A DNA stretch of 64,000 bases, taken from Ariolimax columbianus (lineage: Eukaryota; Mollusca; Gastropoda; Stylommatophora; Arionidae). A program made the position numbers and the translations under genes. The notes beneath the pieces were generated by a model. It was not told the origin of the DNA. It saw only the letters and a program-made list of their open reading frames with translations, and did not search any database. This document shows, in pieces, positions 1 to 10,339 of this stretch; the stretch's first letter is position 1, and every line of letters begins with the position of its first letter. The stretch spans positions 75,736,547 to 75,800,546 of the forward strand of contig JAVGWX010000005.1 of NCBI GenBank assembly GCA_036924085.1, given 5' to 3'.

Positions 1-130
1 AATAAAGCGGTGATTTATCTTATCGTATGCCACTGTGGGGTCAATAAAGCGGTGATTTATCTTATCGTATGCCACTGTGAGGTCAATGAAGCGTTGATTT
101 ATCTTATCGAATGCCACTGTGAGGTCAATA
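1..130. repeat. 42-bp tandem array, at least 3 copies, seeded by RT motif A
   Basis: Three consecutive 42-bp units differ at a few positions. On the minus strand each unit reads as 14 residues, for example FIDLTVAYDKINHR, so the amplified unit is the RT motif A segment itself and the frame is kept. The array reaches base 1, so the total copy number is unknown. Confidence 0.9.
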
Positions 131-183
131 AAACCTGCTCCTGTCACCTGATTGCGTTCGTACGCATCCTCAATACTTCTTCT
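1..183 (-). pseudogene. LINE reverse transcriptase fragment (palm motif A), cut by window edge
   Basis: Read on the minus strand, 183 down to 1 encodes a stretch typical of CR1/Jockey-like reverse transcriptases: SIEDAYERNQVTGAGFIDL followed by TVAFDKINQR. The 'ERxxxTGA-FIDL-xAFDxxN' pattern is RT motif A, which carries a catalytic aspartate. The fragment is bounded at about 183 by a SINE-like repeat and runs off the window on the other side. Within it the motif A segment is repeated in tandem (next entry). Only a scrap of RT is visible, so the clade is uncertain. Confidence 0.7.
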
Positions 184-535
184 CCGTTCGTTCTCAATCT
201 CCCACTACCAAACCATGAAAGGGCTTAAGTAGCAGAATGTAGTCCAGAGACCGGAATGCGTTGTGTCGTAGTTTACAGCTTGGCTGCGATATTTGCACCT
301 TTCGGTCCAACACATCCGACTTCAGCAATCATTTTTTGAGTACCGGGTTAGCATTCCCTCTTCGATCCCTTCTCCTTAGCCAGTCTGCCCTAATGCAGCC
401 TGTTATCCAGGATCACCGCGTGGAGGTGTAGAAGGGTCTTGGCAGCTATGGTTCGCTGGATCTGACGCTAATAGTCAGCTATGGGTCGCTGACCACTGCA
501 GCTCATGTGCTGCTCAGCATCTTCATCCCCATCCT
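184..535 (+). mobile_element. SINE-like dispersed repeat, copy 1
   Basis: This segment closely matches 22428-22720 and, over its first part, 928-1078. Shared blocks include CTCAATCTCCCACTACCAAA near the start, a TTTCGGTCCAA block, and GGGTCTTGGCAGCT near the end. The match ends near the GCTCAGCATCTT block. The end of the family resembles the central part of the SINEs at 19460, 48480 and 52330 (AGGGTCTTGG block), which suggests a distant relationship. No clear pol III boxes were found. Confidence 0.65.
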
Positions 536-927
536 CAATACAACACACATCCTCCGTGTATATTGAGTTACGTTAAAGAATTGTCCGCAACACGATTTTC
601 CGGGCCTTAAACCTGTTTGTACCAGGATCAGTTTATCTTTGATGATTTTTGTATTCAGCTGAGAATAATTTTATCGAATAATTTATAGAGATGATAAAAT
701 AATGACGTGGACAATGTGTAGATTCTGTTAGCTTTTTCTCTGATTCCAGCAGTGTCACAACTCTGAACGCTCTCCAGCATGTTAGTATCTACAGACATAT
801 TATACATGTGTTCATTAGTTTCAGTTCATACATCTTGGCTTATGAGCTCAAGTGTTCAACTTACTTTGATCGCAGTTCATCTATTCCAGCTGCCTTGTTG
901 ATTTTTTTCTTCTTCTTTTTCTTTTTG
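536..927. other. Unassigned non-coding stretch
   Basis: AT-rich sequence with no recognisable gene, repeat or TE domain. A T-rich tract lies near 903-927. Confidence 0.5.
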
Positions 928-1078
928 TTCTGCGACAGTTCTCAATCTCACGCTACCAAACCCTGAATAAGGATTTGCAAGTAGCAAGATGTTGTCCAGA
1001 GAACGGAATGCGTTGTGTTGCTAGTTTACAGCTAGGCTGCGATATTTGCACATTTCGGTCCGACACATCCGTCTTCTT
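928..1078 (+). mobile_element. SINE-like dispersed repeat, copy 2 (5' part only)
   Basis: This matches the first ~150 bases of the copies at 184 and 22428, sharing the TTCTCAATCTC, CTACCAAACCCTGAA and GATATTTGCAC blocks. It breaks off before the 3' half of the family. Confidence 0.6.
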
Positions 1079-1097
1079 GATAAGTTTCTCCTGGGTT

Positions 1098-1345
1098 TCT
1101 ATTACAGTAAAGTAAAGTAAGCCCATAGCATTACTGCGTAGGGGTGTCAGGTGTTAGCGATCTCACATTTCAAAGGCTTGGCTATATGAGGGCGGTAGCC
1201 ATCTCTTCTCCCTCGCCACTTTTACTTTTGGACCGTTGCGGTCTGAAAAACATTTCCGCTTCAACTGGGGAATGAATCCAGGACCACTCAGATGTGAAGC
1301 TAGCTCGCTAACCACTGCACTACGCGGCTCCCTGTTACAGCTATT
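1098..1345 (-). mobile_element. tRNA-derived SINE, minus strand
   Basis: This matches 45088-45302 over its length and 6922-7080 over its 5' half. Read on the minus strand it begins GGGAGCCGCGTAGTGCAGTG, which resembles a pol III A box, and continues to a B-box-like GGTCCTGGATTC. Its far end carries a short TTTAC repeat that would be the SINE 3' tail. The tRNA origin is inferred from the box order and spacing. Confidence 0.65.
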
Positions 1346-2271
1346 GATAATGTCGGTTAGGTAGCTATGATAGCTAGGCATTTGATAAGTGTCTCTTTGG
1401 AACCTATTGCAGATAGAACCTTGACAAATATCTCTTGTCTCTCTATTCTAGGGTCGCCCTTGAAAATATTTCTTCGTTATCTATTCTTGCGCAGGCCTCC
1501 GTTAAATGTCAGATGCTAATAAGGAAGTCAGAATGACAAGCTGGAAAAAAAATAACAGACACAGACATACATACACACATACAGACATAAAAACAAACAG
1601 ACATTCCCAAGCCACAACTGACAGCTTGTCAAAAACAAATATCAGGATCTCCGTTACACTGTCGTGTTTTTTATGTCGTTGTTTGTCGTGTCTTTCTGTC
1701 AACGTTTCATCCAACGTTTCAATTTCCGCGCTCCATATCGCCCTCCATTACCCCCCCCCCCCCACCCACTCCCACTTTCTCCGTTGGTGTACATCATCTT
1801 TCGGAAAGGAAGACGACCCATAAACGTTTTTGTGGCCCTGTAGCGGAAAGGACATCGTATTTGCATGGAGATAATTGGTTTTCTGGAAGGAACACAAACG
1901 CAGACAGCCCGGGAGAAGAAAACGGTGTAAAAGAGAGTCAATATTTGCAGATACCGTATCGATCAGGATATAAAAACAATGGCAATGATAGTGTTAACGA
2001 AAGTTCAGAGGTTATGGGGTCAGAGGCGTAGGTCATTGTGCATGTGAGAAATGAAATCAATTGGTGGGGCAGAAATAACGTGTGGGTGAGTGGGGGTGTA
2101 TATGGTGAGTTGGGAATTATAACTCTGTAGGGATATTGAATTCTGAAATTGTGCCGCCTCTGATAATAAAATGAAAGAATAAAAGCAGCTCTATATCAGT
2201 CAGCGCAGTTGTATCCACTACCAGCGGTTATTTGCCATGGGCAGCACTATATAACCTTTCTGTAGCAATTT
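1346..2271. other. Unassigned non-coding stretch with poly(C) tract
   Basis: No supported gene. It holds an ACAGACAT-rich low-complexity patch at about 1555-1605 and a poly(C) run at 1751-1763. Short open frames here lack any recognisable domain. Confidence 0.5.
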
Positions 2272-2284
2272 ATAAAAGGCCGCA

Positions 2285-2600
2285 TGGGGACTCACCCTGA
2301 GGGCCACTCTTCCCCTTCTCTCTCTTCTCACCTCACTCTGTTTCATTTGACTCTGTCCTACAGTCACACCCTTGCACAACTTTCACACGCGCCCTCGTGG
2401 TAAAGCCCTTCCATTGCACTTTGGTTGGGCTAGCTTCTTGGGCGCACAAACCTAGCATAGGTACATACAGACGCAAACATGCACCCAAGCACTGGTTTAT
2501 GCGTCCTGATATCGCCCAATGGACTACGGTCTGGGGTGGAAAATGGCGCGCCTCCGCCAGTAGAAACTAGTGAGGCAAACATCTAAGCAAAAAAATAAAA
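2285..2600 (+). mobile_element. 316-bp retro-insertion with A-rich tail and 13-bp target-site duplication
   Basis: ATAAAAGGCCGCA occurs at 2272-2284 and again at 2601-2613. The DNA between them ends in an A-rich tail (AAAAAAATAAAAATAAA), the hallmark of target-primed reverse transcription. The insert encodes no recognisable protein and could be a SINE or a heavily 5'-truncated LINE. The TATA-like TATAAAAGG at 2271 belongs to the target duplication and is not evidence of a promoter. Confidence 0.65.
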
Positions 2601-3215
2601 ATAAAAGGCCGCACCGGAGAACCTCTTGACAACAACTGTTTATTGGCAAATGGTGTGGAGAAGAAGCTATTTACCAGAGGTGGCACCAGAGAACCTTCCA
2701 AAAGTTATTTACCCGCGGTAATACTGTAGAACCAGTACTGAACAGCCTATAAGCAGCTTTTGGTCAGTGGCGAGCAATTACAACGACAGAGCAGGACAGG
2801 TTGGAATCATAGTGTACAATCTGACAGATCAGGTCATTGAAAAAATTGAAGATCTGGAGAGATCGTGGAAATTCGATCAAGTCCATAAGAAAGTCAAACA
2901 ATCGCTTGGTAAACCTAAGAGCAGACAATCATGGATGATTAATGATAAGAATGGGAAACCAATAACAGACCCTACATACCACAGAATTGGGTTGGAGAGA
3001 ATATGTTGAGGAACTGTACGATAATCGGGGCTGGTATCAGGATAACACACAACTAAATAATATACCATTGTCCCAAGAGGAATTACCTATAACCAGAGAA
3101 GCATTTAATAAGGCACTTTCTTTAATCCCGAACAACAAGGCAGCAGGGACAGTTACATTACCTATAGAGCTACTGAAATCAGCGGGACAGACTTTTCATG
3201 ATTTACTTTTTCAAC

Positions 3216-3361
3216 ATGTTAATGACACTTACAACAAGGGAATATGGCCAACATGATAATGACACTTACAACAAGGGAATATGGCCAACATGATAATGAC
3301 ACTTACAACAAGGGAATATGGCCAACATGATAATGACACTTACAACAAGGGAATATGGCCA
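3216..3361. repeat. 37-bp tandem array, 4 copies, inside the RT pseudogene
   Basis: Four near-identical copies of a unit with the core AATGACACTTACAACAAGGG. The first copy is collinear with the RT frame (NDTYNKGIWPT) and the RT resumes after the last copy. 37 is not a multiple of three, so each extra copy shifts the frame. The unit arose from the RT gene in place. Confidence 0.9.
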
Positions 3362-4635
3362 AAAGATCACACAACTTCAATAATAATTCCTTTGTCAAAA
3401 AAATAAAATGCTATAGAATGCGGTCAATTCCGAACAATAAGTTTGATAACACATGCATCTAAAATTCTTTTGACGATTATTCAGATGAGAATTGATGGAA
3501 TAATAGAGAAGGTACTGAAAGATAACCAGTTTGAATTTCGCGAGGTCAGAGGTGCTTGAGATGCCATCGGATCATTTGGACTTCTCACAGTAAGAATGAT
3601 CATTCAAGAACCTACACTGTTTATCTATTAACTACGAGAAAGCCTTTGATCAAGTTCCCTGGAACAGACTATTTAAGATTTCGCAGCAAATAGGTATGTA
3701 TAGAAAGATGACTCATTAGGTTAATCCAGAACCTGTATGAAAATCAAGAGGCGATTATCTCAATCACAGAAGGCCTCACGAATCCTGTTGCCAAAAGCTA
3801 GGCGATACCACAGGGCTGCTTGCTTTCACTGAGTCTCTATATAGCATATTTGAGATAATGATGGCCAAGGCTATGCGGAGTTGTAATAGGGGTGTCAAAG
3901 TTAATGGTAGGAAAGTTAATGCCATTAAATTTGTCGATGACCAAGCGATAGTGGGAGGATCAGTATCAACGTTGTAAATGCTGCTTGATAACATTAATAG
4001 CATGGCCACAGATTTTGGCATGAAAATAGACACATCGAAGTCAAAGACTTTGATATCTAAGCAACATAAGCACATAACATATATCCATTGATGGAGAAAT
4101 AATCGAACAAGTACAGACATTTACATATTAAGGGCAAACCTTAACAGAACAGACCGGCAATGAGACATAAATTAAGACAAGGATTGCAATGGCACAAAAG
4201 GGCTTCAGAGAAAAACAGAAATGGTTAACCACAAGGTATATAAGGGTAGAACTGAGACAAAGATTAATCTCCACTCATATATAGCTACTTACACTGTATG
4301 GGCTGAAACATGAACTGTGTCAAAGAAGGATGAAAAAAGGTTAGAAGCGTTTGAAATGTGGTGCTACCGTAGAATGGAAAAAGTGAGCTGGACAGAAAGA
4401 AGATCTAATGACAATGTACTCAATGGCGTGGGCGCACAAAGACAAATATTACATTTGATACAAACATGTCGGCTGTCCCAATATGAGACACGAAAGTCTT
4501 CTACAGAAGATACTAGAGGGTAAGACTCGATGGAAAGAGAGGGCCGGGGCGACCAAGACTCGCCTTTACATCCCAGGCATGCAACGACATTAAGGTACAA
4601 ACTTATGCAACAATGAACAGAACTGCAAAGGATAG

Positions 4636-5155
4636 GGCCAAATGGAGAGACATACTCAGACAACCTTAAAACCAGTCTCCGGACTGATCAACCAGAGGAT
4701 AGTCAAATGGAGAGACACACTCAGACAACCTTACAACCGAGAGACATACTCAGACAACCTTACAACTAGTCATCCGGACTGATCAACCAGAGGATAGTCA
4801 AATGGAGAGACACACTCAGACAACCTTACAACCGAGAGACATACTCAGACAACCTTACAACCAGTTTCCGGACTGATCAAACAGAGGATAGAGTCAAATG
4901 GAGAGACATACTCAGACAACCTTACAACCAGTCTCCGGATGATCAGCCAGAGGATAGAGTCAAATGGAAAGACATACTCAGACAAACTTACAATCAGTCT
5001 CCGGACTGATCAAACAGAGGATAGAGTCAAATGGAGAGACATACTCAGACAGCCTTACAACCAGTCTTCGGACAGATCAAACAGAGGATGGAGTTAAATA
5101 GAGAGACATACTCAGACAACCTTACAACCAGTCTCCGGACTGATCAACCAGATTA
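4636..5155. repeat. 67-bp array (about 7 copies) of the LINE 3' end
   Basis: Blocks starting CCAGTCTCCGGACTGATC recur at about 4672, 4766, 4861, 4928, 4994, 5061 and 5128. The first two intervals are 94-95 bp because a partial unit is inserted; later ones are 66-67 bp. Each unit spans the last codons of the LINE ORF (DRVKWRDILRQPYN) plus the stop region. Confidence 0.9.
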
Positions 5156-5307
5156 TGATAATGATGATTTATAAGAGCATCTTCATCATTATTGACCTGT
5201 CACTTCCGTTTTCAGAGCAAAGATCCAACATTGCATTTCGTTTCTCCTAATTTGCTTTTAGGGAATTCCTGAATCGATTTGTTTGCCAAGCGATTTAAGC
5301 AGAAATA

Positions 5308-5430
5308 GTTTATATTGAGTAGGGTTTGCAAACATAGTAAGAACAATTTATTTTGAGTCGCGTTGGCAATCATAGTATTAATGGTTTAGATTGGGTCGGG
5401 TTGGTAATCATAGTAGTAACGGTTTATATG
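5308..5430. repeat. Degenerate ~38-bp repeat, about 3 copies
   Basis: Blocks resembling GTTTATATTGAGTCGGGTTG followed by CAATCATAGTA start near 5308, 5346, 5384 and 5422. Divergence is high, so the array is old. The flanks (5176-5640) show nothing else except a 21-bp duplication around 5480-5520. Confidence 0.6.
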
Positions 5431-5639
5431 TTGATCATCTGTTATGCTAACAAATCTCTCAGTTCATGATGTTTCTTACCAGCGCTCACCGACCTTTTAC
5501 CAGCGCTCACCGACCTTTTCATGCCGAGACTTTGTCTACTACCACCAAGACACGCACCCTTGTACCGACACTTTCACTATTATTTTGACAACTGGTTCGT
5601 CATTTACCAGTATCACTGACTCAATGTAAGCGAACATCT

Positions 5640-6905
5640 CGGAGCGGATCATTCTGCCAATCTTCGAACCACATTCGGTGTCCGACGGAGTAGGAGCTGC
5701 ACAGACGCCTTATTCATCCTGAGACAACTATGCGAAATAAAGATTGAATACGACCGGCAACATAAAGTTGCTTTCATAGATCAAGAAAAAGCTTTCGACA
5801 GAATAGACAGAAATAAACTATGGGCCATCCTAGACGACTACGGAGTGTATTAGAGACTGTACCATGGGTACCAAAGTGTAGTAAGGGTACCAAAGTGTAG
5901 TAAGGGTACCAAAGTGTAGTAAGGGTACCAAAGTGTAGTAAGGGTACCAAAGTGTAGTAAGGGTACCAAAGTGTAGTAAGGGTACCAAAGTGTGGTAAGA
6001 ACAACAGACGGCCTTACCGAAGCAATGGAGATAACCGGAGTGAGACAAGGGGGTGTGCTGTCGACACTACTCAAACACATAGTGTGAACATAATAACGCT
6101 GGAGGTAAATAGGAAACGCGTACCAAGAAATGGTGATGAAGAAAGGACAGAGGCTGATCGGTTAAATGATCTCTTTTTCTAGATAATCAATTTCTGCTAC
6201 ACGACAGTGAAGACGATTTGCCGCAACGTCCAACTTCGCTCAACTCTGTGTGAAAGACACAATATAAAAATGAATACATCCAAAACAGAAACTATGCAGA
6301 TAATCAGATCGGCTCATGAACAGGTTCAAGATTAAACAAGTGTAGGAATTCGAGTACTTGGGCCTGGTTTTTACAGAGGCTGGAGATTTGGGCAAAGAAA
6401 TTGAGATCAGGTGCCAAAAAAGTAAACGCCATATTTACCAGATGTCACCATTATTGAAACACCCTAACATGAGCAGGTCCACAAAGAGGCTGCTTATTAA
6501 TAGTATATTCATGCCAATGCTTTGCTACCAGTGCCAAACATGGACTTTAACGAAATCTCTAGAGAGAAAGATCACGATATGTGAGATGAGATGCCTCAGT
6601 AAAACATTCAACGTAACTAGGAGAGATAGAATGCGCAATGCAGAAATATGAAACATCGTTGAAGCTAGACTCTGCACTGAATATATTGATGAGGAGAGAA
6701 TCAAGTGGTTAGGCCAGATAATGGTAATAAGAATGCAACCTGATCAACTATCATTCTGCGCCTATAACGCACGTCGATTGAGTTTTCGCAATCGTGGCAG
6801 ACCGAGAACTAGATGGATTGGAAATGTTGCGTATATTCTAAATCGTCTTTGGATGACGACTACTTCAACGACGTCTGGTCCTGGACAGAAAACTACAGCT
6901 CTCCA
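5640..6905 (+). pseudogene. LINE ORF2 pseudogene, 5' truncated (RT palm to C-terminus)
   Basis: RT motif A is clear at about 5688-5810: RSCTDALFILRQLCE, then VAFIDQEKAFDRIDRNKLW. Motif B follows a 19-bp array: VRTTDGLTEAMEITGVRQGG. The palm motif C region is degraded. The C-terminal part is open at 6358-6651 (EYLGLVFTEAG, then CYQCQTWTLTKSLERKI, then MRCLSKTFNVTRRDRM) and continues as GRPRTRWIGN. The element is dead (frameshifts, stops, an array in the palm domain) and is followed directly by a SINE at 6922. It resembles RTE/Jockey-type endonuclease-reverse transcriptases; the clade is not certain. Confidence 0.85.
5867..5999. repeat. 19-bp array, 7 copies, within RT palm domain
   Basis: Seven copies of GGTACCAAAGTGTAGTAAG, nearly perfect. 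The first copy continues the RT frame as LYHGYQSVVR and the last reads GYQSVVRTTDG, which is the normal continuation. The unit is therefore the codons for GYQSVVR amplified in place. The 133-bp length equals exactly seven units. Confidence 0.93.
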
Positions 6906-6921
6906 CGTCTCCACACATCAC

Positions 6922-7080
6922 TTTTACTTCTCGGACTGAACCCGTACCCATTTAAGGTTGGGTTGACCCGGGAGCCATTGCGGTCTGAAAAAACATTACA
7001 GCCTCAACTGAGTAATGCATCCAGAACCACTCATATGCGAAGCCAGCGCGCTAACCACTGCTCTACGCGGCTCCCCCTAA
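6922..7080 (-). mobile_element. tRNA-derived SINE fragment, minus strand
   Basis: Same family as 1098-1345 and 45088-45302. On the minus strand it starts GGGGAGCCGCGTAGAGCAGT, then GGTTAGCGCGCTGGCTTCGC, and continues into a degenerate B box. It lies directly downstream of the LINE ending near 6905. Confidence 0.7.
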
Positions 7081-7690
7081 TTAGATAGAGATTAATTTAG
7101 CTACCTTAAATTAAGGGTCATAATTACTTTGAATGCTCACTATCACTTGGTTGAATTAACGTAGTATATCTATGCGCCATTACACAAGTAGAACGAACGT
7201 CACAAGACACACTGTTTATGTTTTCTTTGTACTTAAACATGCCGTACACAAACACACGCGCCTTTATTTCTGGAGAAATGATTCCCTCTCATAAACCAGG
7301 CATAAAGTCTGACAGGTGGGAGCAAATGGTTGATCCTTTGAGTTGAATAATCTGACCTATCTGACAAGTTCACTAGCGCCTAGTCCAGAACAAAGTGAAG
7401 TGTGAACACTTAACCGTGGCTGGGACACTTGTCTGCACTCGCGGCTCCGTGTCTCCAACAAGTGGCTCTTCCAACTGGCAATCTTTCATCACACTGTTAC
7501 AAATCTGACATCTCTCGAGTAGCTTCAAGAGTTTCTCAATAATATTGAAGCTGTGTTGTAAGCGTGAGCTACTTGATTAGTAGAGAAGGAAGGGAGAAAC
7601 TAGGTGGACTGTTAATAGTAACCAAAAATCGCGATGACAATGTTGTAAGCACCATCAGTGAACAATAGCGAGGATTGTGTAGTATAAGGT
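7081..7690. other. Unassigned non-coding stretch
   Basis: No gene, repeat array or TE domain recognised. Confidence 0.5.
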
Positions 7691-7691
7691 A

Positions 7692-7950
7692 AGGGGCCGG
7701 GGACGGCGTGGGCTAGTGGTTAAATGACACGGCTCACAACCCGAAGGTGCTGGGTTCGATCCCCATCACACCACCGGCCGTTATCCTGGGGAAGCAAACT
7801 CTTAGAAAATGCAGGAGGAAACAGACCCTTACATAAAATGCATGTTGAAGTCGGATGCACTGGGCCGACAGGCACAACATAAAAACCACAGTGCAACGCA
7901 AACCACCTTGATCAGACGGTAGTCTTCCTCCCCAGTATCAAATGTAGTCT
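7692..7950 (+). mobile_element. tRNA-derived SINE with clear A and B boxes
   Basis: The head reads GGCGTGGGCTAGTGGTTAAA (A-box-like) and, about 40 bases on, CTGGGTTCGATCCCCATC (a good pol III B box). A ~150-bp body follows. The 3' end TTGATCAGACGGTAGTCTTC + CTCCCC matches the ends of the elements at 52330 and 19460, whose heads differ. No good acceptor stem can be formed, so this is a SINE and not a tRNA gene. Confidence 0.75.
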
Positions 7951-8049
7951 GTAACGAAACTCCACGGAGGGAAAATAGTATTGTCGAGGTCAGGGGAAAC
8001 GTATTTCTTCTTCGATAAACTAATGAGTTTCTAGCCTAGTGAGGCTCAT

Positions 8050-8480
8050 GAAGGAGACTGTGCTTTAAGTCTTCTCTGGTCCCCACAGCTTATCGAGCAC
8101 GGTCACGTCCCTAAGCCAGACTGTCTCCCTTTGGTCTGTACAAGAAGCCAGACTGTCTCCCTTTGGTCTGTATTAGTAGGATAGTTCTGCAGGATTTGTT
8201 CTCATGTTTGCTTGGATGCTCCACAATCGCACGTGGCAGTGTCTCCGAAACCTATTCTGTAGAGGTGGGCCTTGAGTTTGCAATGTCCCGTTCTAGGTCT
8301 GAATATCATTGTCTGCGAAATTTGTCTATGCTGTCATGTTAGGGCTGGTACTATTTGTGCTAGGCCTCCCCATTCCGTTCTCACGGATCGATTGATGAAA
8401 GTTGCTAATCACGGCCCTATCTCACGTCCTCAACCGTTCTTTTCGAAACAGGCTGTGTCACAGCAGTATGTCCATTGAAG
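8050..8480 (-). pseudogene. LINE ORF2 C-terminal fragment, minus strand
   Basis: The minus strand encodes FRPRTGHCKLKAHLYRIGFG then CDCGASKQT and EQILQNYPTNTDQRETVWL. This matches the C-terminus of non-LTR elements ('RTGHxxLxxHLxRIG', a CxC zinc-binding-like segment, then 'xxxILQxCP'), which normally follows the RT/RNase H region. Upstream (8330-8480) is too decayed to read. Stops are present. A 32-bp duplication lies inside. Confidence 0.6.
8114..8172. repeat. 32-bp direct duplication inside the LINE fragment
   Basis: AGCCAGACTGTCTCCCTTTG begins at 8114 and again at 8146. On the minus strand it covers codons for TDQRETVWL. Confidence 0.8.
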
Positions 8481-8974
8481 TTTGGATTGACACTGCATTC
8501 CTCCTAATACTGACTACACTGACGAGTCCCGCATTACATTACAGCCAAAAGGACATTAGTACATTTTCTAAATTATACCCCGGAAAGTAGAAAGAGTCAC
8601 TGTAACCAGCTGCCAAAGCAGCGTCGTTAAGAGTTTTCACAAACCAGCACGCGTTACTACAAAAACAAGAACAACAAGAACAAAAGTGACTCCATCATGT
8701 CTAACTGGTACGTAGACATATTCCATATCCCAATAGTCATGTAAGCTTATCCAACGAAATAATCCAGGCAGATTTATCTCAAGGAAAATCGTTTGATTCA
8801 CTAACAAGCTTGTGGCATCCTTACACGTCAATGCTGCTGACGACGTATCTGATACTCAAGACAAAATATTTTAAGCTCTAAATGAAGCATATGTGTTCAG
8901 AAAATATACGCAAGTCATGAAATATCGATCTGTGAATATATGTTGACGTTTAGGTGGATTAAAGTCTCAACGGT
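8481..8974. other. Unassigned non-coding stretch
   Basis: Nothing recognised beyond short, unsupported open frames. Confidence 0.45.
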
Positions 8975-9112
8975 AATGGATCAAAGAACATACTTTGGGG
9001 GATTAAAGTCTTAACATGATGGACACAATAGAAATGGATCAAAGAACATACTTTGGGAGATTAATTTCTTAACAGGATGGACACAATGGAAATGGATCAA
9101 AGAACGGACTGT
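8975..9112. repeat. ~58-bp tandem repeat, 2.4 copies
   Basis: AATGGATCAAAGAACATACT begins at about 8975 and 9032, and a truncated copy begins at 9090. Confidence 0.8.
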
Positions 9113-10335
9113 ATTGCAGCTTGCCGTCCATACTGGACTATATCCCTTTCACTGCTGAAAGTGAGGACGACAGAGCACTACCTACCGCAACGACTCCACT
9201 TTTCTCCTCTGACTTCGCCGGTTACCTATTTATAACTGGTTTGACTCGTATAAGTAGTCTGTTTCATTGTCTAGGCAGTTTTCCTTCAACACCCCTACAA
9301 GCAACTGGGAATATAAAATTACAAACAGATCTTAACCCAAAAAACAACAACAAAAACCATTTTAAAACATGCGTTCCCATTCGATGTTACACCAGCCGTC
9401 GTCGTCACCGTCTTCAGCTTTCTCTTGTCAGTTTCCCATCTAGTGTCAGCTTACTACCTTCATTACACTTACCTTCCTTCAAGTTTCAGAGCACCTAGCA
9501 CAAGTCTGATTTGCAGTGATGATTTTACACAAGAAGTAGCCAGCGCCATTAACAACATTTTACACGCATTTTACGACATTCGTGTTGATGCTGTGGACCT
9601 ATTCTCTTTATCCCAGTGAGGGAACCACTCGTGAACCACACGCACGTGTCTGGGTGTAAAATAAACCACAACACGCGCACACCACATTCACGTGTCAGTT
9701 CACTCACCTGTTGAAACTCACGCGCTAACACATCTGGAATATTTCATCCCCAGACAGGCAGCTCTAATAACACTTGGAATCAGTACACAAGAGAGATTCT
9801 AGCCAAACCCAACACCAATAACTACGGAAATAGAAGCAAATATCAAATGAAATGTCAAATTTGAAAAGTAGCAGAACTTAACCGCCGTTTTGACATAAAA
9901 AGATCATCTAGAACTAGGCAAAAGAAAATAATACCAATTAGAAGCAGTGAACAATTTTAAACGAATAACGGTATTACAAATTCAGCAGTAATTTCCTGGT
10001 GTCCAAAGAAGTTTGGTTGTCTTTACTTGCAGTACATTCTAGTCAACGTTTCTTCATTCTTCTTAGCTGTTTGCTTAATAAACAGATACAAACTGTAGTT
10101 GTACTGAAGAACAATAGCCGATAAAAAGGTCTATACAAAATGACTCAGTGATCACCTCAGGACAAAAACAAAAGGAAATTCAAATTACGCCCGCAAAAGC
10201 CTTTGCCAGGAACAAAGCACAAATGAAAACAGATAATATGTAACAACGGAAAAACAAGACATGTATAACAGTGATAAGTACTGTTTGAATTGGAAGCCAC
10301 TATCCACTATCAAGAAGTAGACAGGGAAGTACGAG
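9113..10335. other. Unassigned non-coding stretch
   Basis: The longest open frame (9121-9498) is low-complexity in composition and resembles no known domain. No promoter or splice structure could be supported. Confidence 0.45.
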
Positions 10336-10339
10336 TCAT

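Larger units (their letters stand above)
2740..5175 (+). pseudogene. RTE-like LINE ORF2 pseudogene (RT to C-terminus)
   Basis: A decayed non-LTR retrotransposon, 5' truncated. The endonuclease-RT linker and RT start read through frameshifts: EDLERSWKFDQVHKKVKQ, then WREYVEELYDNRGW, then ELLKSAGQ and NKGIWPT. After a tandem insertion, the RT continues as TTSIIIPLSK and FRTISLITHASKILLTII. The C-terminal region is clear at 4340-4420 (EAFEMWCYRRMEKVSWTERR), a signature of RTE-type endonuclease-reverse transcriptases. The ORF end (DRAKWRDILRQPYNQSPD) is amplified into a 67-bp array, and the copy ends near GATTATGATAATGATGAT, a typical short-repeat 3' tail. Many stops and frameshifts make it non-functional. 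Confidence 0.85.

Noticed and set aside
2267..2284. TATAAAAGG as a TATA-box promoter
   Set aside because: The same string is part of a 13-bp target-site duplication, and no gene follows.
7692..7765. tRNA gene
   Set aside because: A and B boxes are present, but no matching acceptor stem; the body and shared 3' end identify a SINE.
9121..9498. 125-codon frame as a gene
   Set aside because: Biased composition, no domain, no supporting signals.
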